Of a DNA stretch of 64,000 bases, positions 13,701 to 22,700 are shown piece by piece. The notes under the pieces are model-generated. The model searched no databases and was not told the DNA's origin. It saw nothing but the letters and a program-made list of their open reading frames with translations. The DNA is from Mytilus californianus (taxonomy: Eukaryota > Mollusca > Bivalvia > Mytilida > Mytilidae): the NCBI RefSeq assembly GCF_021869535.1, contig NW_026262690.1, positions 9,349,501 through 9,413,500 on the forward strand, given 5' to 3'. The translations under genes and the position numbers were made by a program. How positions within the stretch are numbered: position 1 is the first letter of the stretch; every line of letters begins with the position of its first letter.

Positions 13701-16700
13701 AACGCATTCGCAAGTATTACGCATAATTTCAAATAGATTATAGTTAAATGAATTTTTTATTTAATGATATCTGCTGAAAGATTGTCGTGTTTGTAAGATA
13801 TTAATAATAACTTGTTCTTAAATAAACAAAAAATAATTTCTGCAAATATGTATTCAGGCGTATGTAAATCTTGGTTAGATCCGATTCTCCCAAACTTTTA
13901 TTGATGATGTATTTGGTTCCCAATTTATTTTGTGTTTTTTTGTTTTTTGTGAAAATGTTCAAAATCAAGTGTCGTGCGGATTGAGATAAACATCTAGCGT
14001 TTATCTCAGATTTATAAAAACCTGCGGATGAACCTTACGCCACGAAAGGAATAATTGGGCTTCAGTTAGTAATTCTAAGCTGACATAAATGGACCGATTC
14101 ATTTGATATTTGAATGTGAGAACTTTTCTCGCTGTTTATAAAAACTTATTGTCAAAGAGACAGTTAGTGATCTCAAGGTAGTTGTCATCAGTAAAATAGT
14201 TTGAGATGATAAAAGCTGTTAATGTTCTCCCCTTGACAACATATATGAACGTTTCGGCAATAAAGTGTACCGACAAGGTGTATGTATTCCTTTTAGGCAC
14301 CAATTGCGCCCCTTTAATAACAGACATGTTCATGTGTTGTTTTGAATAATAGTTTTAGGCCAGACTCAGTAAATATCCGTCTAAGTTCAATTTGATTGAT
14401 AAATTCAACAACACTTACCGTTACCTTAATTATATGTTTGCTTTGAACAGTCACGAGTTCTTTAAAAAAAAGAAAAAAAAAACACTTAATAAATTTCATG
14501 TGTCCGAATCGCTTTTCTGTATCTACCTGCATCAGAAAAATATTCTGCCGAAATTGACCAAACGGAACATAAGTAAATATTATACCAACAGTAATAACTA
14601 TCCTTTCCTAGATTAAGAAATTCAGTTTCATACAGGAAACTGTATACAAAAAGAGTTGAAAAAAGACACGATTTTTTGTTAATTATAATCAAAATTGTTT
14701 TTCCCTGCTTTCGATAATGAAAGTAGTAAATCTAGCAGATTATTTTATCTTATAGGCCTACAATGACAGGAGGAAATATTGATGACTAAAACAATGCAGT
14801 AGGAACAACGATGAAGGGAAACATCCTTTAGACAAAAACCAAACACTTAAAATTGCTACAACAAGTATAGGCAGACATAAAGAAATTGTACTTGACAACT
14901 ACACAAAAGTACTTTAAAACAACGTGAAGTGACTGTGGAGGGGAACAAATATAAAGGAACAAATGACAGTTACATAAATATCCAAATTTCACAAAGTTTC
15001 CAGATTTTAAACTCTGTGCAGGTCTGATTACAGTATTATTCCCTATTTGTACTATTGTTGTAAGTTGCACACTGCTTGGCAGGTTCTTGAAAATAAAGAT
15101 CGGTATAGGACTGGGGCCCGAGGCGTGCACCCTCTCATTTGACAAAATTTTCGCAATATTAAAGACTAAAAGTTGAAAAATTTAGTGGCGCCCCGAGGAT
15201 TTCTTGAAGCACTCCTTCCTGTCTGAGAAATCCACTATGTAGGAAATGATGTGAAATTAGAAAATTTTGGACATTTTCAAAAGAGAATTTTTATAACCCC
15301 GTCGCTAAGCGAAGCAATCATGTCCAAGATGTACCCGGATGTCGATATCGTCGATATTGGCAATTTTTACACGATAGCGAATCGATATCGATGTTTGCTT
15401 CAAACATCCATGAAACACTAACACATACCCAGATGTTGATATCGTCGATATCGACAATGTCGACACGATATCGATTTTTGCTCAAGACATCTATGACAAA
15501 CCCAGACATACCAGATGTCGATATCTACATTGTCGAATCGATATCGATTTGATATCGACGTTTGCTTTATACATCCATCACATAACCTTATGTCGATATC
15601 ATCGATATTGTCAATGTTGACACGATATCGACTCGATATCGATCTTGGCTTTATACATTCATAACTTTAACCTATAATGGTTTAGTTTTATAATTTTTGA
15701 CTTGGATGGAGAGTAGACTCATAATCACTCATACCATATCTTCTTATATCTATAACAAACAAAAGGTTGATTTTGATAAGGAAGATACCTTATTGACTTG
15801 GTTTGGTTGATGTTCATTTATTAAATTGTCAAACTTACGTTCAAAGATGTCAACACGATTTTAAAGAAAGGTAAGAAAGTCAAAAAAGAAGGGCAATCAA
15901 GAGATAAAGACAAACACAGGACAAACAAACACACAATCACAATTTGGCCATTTTGAATTAAGAAAGTTATAATGAAAATGATGCTAGTGCATTTTAATAT
16001 GATATTACAAATTGAATTGTTGTTATTAACACATAATTTCACATGGTTATTATGATCATAAATTCCTTCATATATTTGTTACATGAAACAGTAAAACATA
16101 TCACTAACTTATGTGCTTATAAATTTCAATCGTCTACTTGTACATTGTCCGCTTTTCATTTTTCACCAATTTATCCTCGTTGTTAAATGGAATAGATTAA
16201 AACTGCCGTGTGTCATATGCTTTGTTGCATGCTTGAATTTTGAAAAAAAAATTAAATGTCTTCGGTATTCAATGTGTTAAATGCGTCAACTTTGTGTGCA
16301 TTCACATTTTGTTTTTACCATTTATCAATATGATTCTTTAAGTGCATTTTGCATACAACCATTATTAGACTCGCTAAGAACTTCCCGGAGATCGTGCTTT
16401 GCCGGCTGTTTACAAATAGTTTTAAGTGACATGCATCATCATATGCTAGAAGCTTGGGGAATAGTAAAATTGTGTGCCAAAGCCATGTCAGTTTGTTAAT
16501 GTTTATTGTTTTAAACATGAATTAGGCCGTTTGTTTTCACGTTTGAATTGTTTTACATTTGTTATTTCAGGGCTTTTATAGTTTACTATGCGGTATAGGT
16601 TTTGCTCAGTGTAAAAAGGCCGTACGGTGACCTATAATTGTTAACTTCTATGTCATTTAGTCTCAGGTAGAGAGTTGTTAATATATACCAATAACTGAAA

Positions 16701-19700
16701 ACGACGAATACACCAAAACATGTAAAAAAGTAAACTGTAAAACATTTGTTAAATTTTTAACTGATGATTTGTGCATTTTAGACATTTAGATTGAATGTAG
16801 AAGGAATTATTGGTCTAAATCTCAACAATATCTTTATGAGTAAACTGTTAATTCTCGTCGTCAACTTCTTAAGCGGAATGTTTTATTACCTTTTAACCAT
16901 TGCTATCACAATGAATAAGCACTAGTTGTTTTAGCTTTAAAGTTTGATACTGACAGATTAAATTTGTAGAATATTTGTCTTTAACATACATATAAGTAAG
17001 CGAGCTAAGAGCAACTGTAATGTTACATATGTATTTATTGACGAGACTCTTGCAAAAAAATGGATACAAATGAAACAAATTAAGATATTGGAACGTTTTA
17101 GATAAATAAAAAGAACAAATTAAGAAGGAATTTTCAAATGCTGATGTTGCGAGATGAACTAGGCAAAATCTACACTTGCATTAAATGTTTGCAAAGTAAG
17201 CATATTAAGAGGAAAAAATTATGACTAGAAATTTTTAACATAAACATATGAACTGAGCGAAACAAAAATACTGATTTTGAATCAAAATTGTTGATATTGA
17301 CACTTGTTTGAAATGAATAAAAAGTTATGAATCAAAACAACACATTACAAGGGAAAATTCAAATGTCGATATCGAATCGATATCGACTCATGTTTAAGAT
17401 GAATACAACGTAAAATATATACAAAGTAAAGAATGAATGCTACACATTACAAGGGAAATTTAAATGTCAATATCGAATCAACATCGTCGATATCGACAAC
17501 ATATTCAAATGAATAATTGTGTATACAAATAAATAAAATGCATTCAAAGTGATGAATCAAATTAATACATTTGAAGGAAAAACAATTACGAGGGAAAATT
17601 TAAATGTCGATATCGATTCGATACCGTCGATATCGACACTAGTTTAAGATGCATACAACGTATAAGATTCAAAGCAACAAAATCGAGGGAAATTGAAATG
17701 TCTATATCGATTCGACGATATCGACAACATTAACTAAGGAATAATCAAAAGAATAGAACCTTATAATGCTTAAAGTAAATTACATTAATTACCGATATCG
17801 TTGATATTGACACATACAGATGAATCAGCACATATTACTGTTATTCACGAATTAGATAAATGGAGATTTATAGTAAATCACGTTAACATCGATATCGATA
17901 CAAAATCGTCAATTTCGTCGATATCGACACATACAGATGAACCAGGGCAACTGGTGAAGTAGGTGAATGGGGTATATAGTGATTAAGTTAATATCGATAT
18001 CGATACGATATCGTTGATATCCTTCATATCGTAACTACATCTTGTCTTGGACATACCTAAAGCGAAGGGGGCATCAAGTATAACCCTTGTCCGTTCGTAC
18101 GTTCGAACGTCCCAAAATTGGTGTCACTTTTACCGTTCTCGAGTTATGTCCTTTATAAATGGAAAAATTGCCAAATTTTTCGTTTCCGTTCTGACACTTC
18201 TACCTTAGAACAAATTCTAACGCTTCTACACTAGTACGTATTTAGGCATTTTCTACCCTAGAACTGAACCTGACACTTCTACCTTAGAACAGATTCTAAC
18301 GGTTCTACACTAGTACATATCTAAACAACACTAGAACTGAACCTGACACTTCTACCTTAGAACAGTTTTACAGTAGTACTGATTCTGGTAGTTCTACTCT
18401 TGAACATTTAGAGGTTAGAACTGTTCTACGATAGACATGTTCAGAATAGTTTTATGACAGAATATTCTGACATTTTAAAGAGAGATTAGAACTGATCGGT
18501 ACTATTTTTATGCGATTTTCATTATATTTCCGTTCATATATTTATTTCGTTAGTAAGTTTATATTCGTTTTACTAACTGATTGGTGCACATTTGCAGCAT
18601 TCCTATGGCTGAATTTTAAATTATGTGACATTACTGAGAATTGAAATCCATAACATATATTGTTTTTACCTCGAATTAAATCCTATGTTAATTACCAGTG
18701 ATTTATTTACATGGAACATCATCATTGATCGAATGTTTGTAATTATTTTTAATATCCTCACCAAAAACCTTGCATATATATTATCAGTTTGATAAAGAAA
18801 ACCGTTAAAGGGTTAACACAGAATGTTAAAATGAAATCGCCAGAGAATTGTTAAATTCATGAAATGGTAAAAATTAATTAAGTCGGTGTTTGTCTCTTAC
18901 AAGCAATACAAACATTTCATTTTAGTATTAATTCAAAACAAGTTGTCTCCTATTTTAATCTTTGTCAAGGTAGCAACCTATAGAGTTGATATTGATTTAT
19001 GAAATGAAAAATACAGCTTTAAATCAAGGAAATAAAACTACATGAAAATCAACTTTCATTCCTTTCATTCGAAAGGGACGTCGGTCTATTGTGAAAGTTT
19101 TAGTTTCTAGTAATATCATTCATTCCAATGTATACAACTAACATGTACCTCTAGATCTAAGGCTTGCCTGCTTAAGGACAATTCCAGTGTCATCGTTTTG
19201 TGAAGAATCAAATGAAATTCGTTCCACATTTATCCCAGCATATTGCAGTGCGACCATTAAACTGTCTGCAACAATTATGAAGAATGAATGAATCACGTCA
19301 TGAATAATTGTAACGTCTGTCCAGTTATATCTTCGTAAAATACTCAAGTACATCTGTGAAAATTTGTTCATGCTAAAGGAAAGTCTTGTTAGTGTTGGAA
19401 AGTTATTTTTGTCAGCAAGGTCAGCGCTAGTTCCAACTGGGGTAATGATTGGAAGATTCCATGAGCTTGCAAGCCTACCAATAACGTCAACTCCAAAGCT
19501 GCAACCTGAAAAATTAAAAAGTGCATGCTTTAAAAGAAAACAAAGATAATATGTTGTAATAATTCACTGTACAAATTGCATATACGTATGACACATTATT
19601 TAAAACAACGACGTTTAAAATGATGTACAGTTGAGTCCCCGGTGTCCGCGCGGCCGGTGATACCGCGTATTAGCTGAGTTCGTCATATCAACACAGTAAC

Positions 19701-22700
19701 ACAAATAAAATTGTTCTTGTTATTCTTTAAGCATTCCGAAGGGATAAAAAAGAATAAAATTGATAAGTTCAAGAGTTAAATAATAACTGGAATCCCGTGA
19801 TTTACAATATTTGGCCAATTTCCATTAAAAAAATTACATCATCAGATAAAATTTGTTTTATTTAAGTCAAATTTATATCAGATTGAAATAATTTTTGCTC
19901 TGCATCCTTGGCAGTGTGCTTGGTTCAAATTCAGCTATATTTCGTAGCAGAAAATCTTTCCTTTATTCAAAATTTTTGGAAGGCATGCGCGAAATCACCG
20001 GACATTGGAGGAACTCTCAGAACAGGGGTTTCCCTAATTTTGGACACACATTACACACAATCTTGAGGGTGAAATCATACAAACAGATAATTTTATGAAA
20101 TAAAAGTATGTTATGAATGTGTTCACACAATATTATCCAATTATTGGTTTTATCAGTTGAATGGAGTGAAGTCATAAGTCTTAGGTGCGCGGATACACCG
20201 GACTGCACCGTACTTCAATATGAATCACTATGCGACCTTAACCATGGAGTAAAAGCTAACAACGCACTTTTCATGAAAACCAAACGCACATTGGCGAGAG
20301 ATTTTTTTTTTTCTTTTTCACTTTCTATTCAAAATACATACACCTACTGTTGTCTCTTTTTTAAATTAGAAATTATGATTTTCGATATATATATATATAT
20401 ATATATCAATAATGCAATTTGCAGATTCTCATTTTGAAAATTAATGTCTCGGGTCCAAAATATTTAAATATCCGAAACCTAACACAAAGTTGAAGAGCTG
20501 ATACAACCAAAAGGACCAAAAGTGTAGCCAAACCCGGATAAAGAATCAGATATATGAATGGGGGAGATACATTCCTCAATTATAAATAGTGTAACTGTAG
20601 ACTACATGTAGATATATTATAACTTTTGATTTCATTTGTGTAGGCAGGTTTCAGTAATTCAAAGAGGAATCAATATTCAAAAGAAAAAAATTACAAGACT
20701 GCTAAGACCTCATAACTTTGCTAAACTTGCATTGAACTGTGGAAAAAGTTTAAGAATATTTGCATCATACGAATTTGTATCAGCGGTGATTATTACCGAT
20801 TAAACATATAACAAAATAATAACATCGAATAATGTCTTATACAAAAAAGGGGCGAAAGATACCAGAGGGACAGTCAAACTCATAGATCGAAAATAACTGT
20901 ACATAGCATTCTTTTTGTCTTTTCTTTAAAATATGTGAAGGAGAGGCGAGAGAGACCAAAAGTCGACAATACACGACAACTCCATGACAAAGACCAACAA
21001 CCGTATGCAAAACACAACATTGGAAACTAAAGAAATGTACAAAATGCTGGTATGAAGCCTTCGTGTTATCTAAATAAATATAATAAAAACTAATTTTTCA
21101 TGATTTGATGCCTGTCCTTTTCACATGTCATTTAAAATAGGATTTAACTTTTTTTTTGCTAAGCACCAGATATTTTTGGCAATTAAAGCAAAGAGAAACA
21201 ATTTAAAATATCGAAGTAGTCGACTTTTTACGAAATAATATATAAGAAGTCCAATTCATCGTGTGTCTATTACAAAAGGGCCGGGGGGTACGAAAAGAAG
21301 ATTCAAACTCAGAAGTCGAAGACAAACAACAGGCTACGAAACACAACATGATATATTCATATCATTATAAAATGTTAAAACTCTTTAAAATAAGTGTTAT
21401 CATGAACCATTGTTTTGTCTTTTTAGTTACTTTTTCCGTCCGTAATTTGAACTGATCAATTTTACGTTTTTCCTGTTGCAGTTATCTTATGTTGGTTAAC
21501 ACAATAAAAATAATTAACTGCTGGCTTGTGTAGGCCTGCGGAAGTCATATTTGCTATTTTAAAGTGCATAAACCATATTTCTAATTAGTAGCACAGAACT
21601 TTTTTCCGCTTTCATCTCCGGCAAACCTCAACATTTTTTACATCAATATAAATTTATCATCTTGTTAAAACATTTGTTGAGTTTTTTACAATGACATACA
21701 TTCCTTTTACAGAAATTTGTTATTTCCTCTTGATAGGTTTCAATACACCTCACCTCGTGCTTAAAAAAAGTAAATCAATTCTATATAGTAAGCCAAATTG
21801 ATTAGAAAAAAATATCATAATAGCAAATGCGAAATGTTAACCTGTTTGGTTTGAGAAACAAAATATTATTATTTGTTATAGAGTTCTACTCTATTATTCA
21901 CCCTTATGTTGGATAAAAAGTATGCTACATTTTATTTTAACAATATTTGCACCTATGACACATCAGGGGATGTTTAGCTTAGAAATGGCTGTTTTTATCT
22001 TTATAACTTACAAGTTTGAGTCGATAAACATTTCACCAGTAACATATATTTTTTGTTTGGAATCATGTTGATGTATTTACTTGTAAGGGTTTATACTATT
22101 TCTATATACAAATATAGAGATTTGATATGATTGCCAATATAAAAACTATCAACCAGGGTCTAATGAACGTGGATTTAAGCAATTATAGGTCATCTAAGGA
22201 CTTCAAAAATATGACAAAAAATCATACCGTGTAGTCAGCTATAAAAGGCCCTGACATAGCAAAATGTGAAACAATTCAAACGAGAAACTACGGCCTGACT
22301 TATGACAAAACTATAAGCGAAAACCAAATTTGACAGATACCTACCAACGACAATCACTGAAGTACAGAATGTGAAGGGATTAAACATATTTGTGAGCGCT
22401 GAATCCTCGAGCTCCCCTTACCTGTTTTTAGTCTTATATTTATGTTAAAAGTATAATTATACATACATGATTTGAAAAAATAGGTTAATAAAGAATCGGA
22501 TTGATTTGTTTAAGGTCCCAACTTTGTCCAAAATTTGATAGAATAATAAAACCGAATTTAATCAAACGCTTTGCAACTAGATTCAAAACATATTATGGAA
22601 CTTTTGAAATTGTTTAAATCTGTTTTTCTGTCTGATGATTAATTTGGTTATTTTAGTTATCATAATATTTAGAATCAAAGAAAATCGACATATATTTTGG

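Larger units (their letters stand above)
15290..18090. mobile_element. Region bracketed by ATCGAT-rich inverted arms (putative foldback element)
   Basis: Left arm about 15300-15660 and right arm about 17360-18060 are packed with GTCGATATCGAT-type palindromes in opposite overall orientation. The outer flanks also match in inverted sense: left 'gctaagcgaag..atgtccaagatg', right in reverse complement 'cttcgctttagg.atgtccaagac'. The middle holds ordinary AT-rich sequence and fragments of families C and D. No transposase is seen. That the two arms belong to one element is inferred. Confidence 0.6.

Noticed and set aside
13389..13724. 111-codon minus-strand frame
   Set aside because: Crosses the family A / family D junction; no coding homology.
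18095..18125. GTTCGAAC considered as a tRNA or SINE B-box
   Set aside because: No A-box, acceptor stem or cloverleaf around it.
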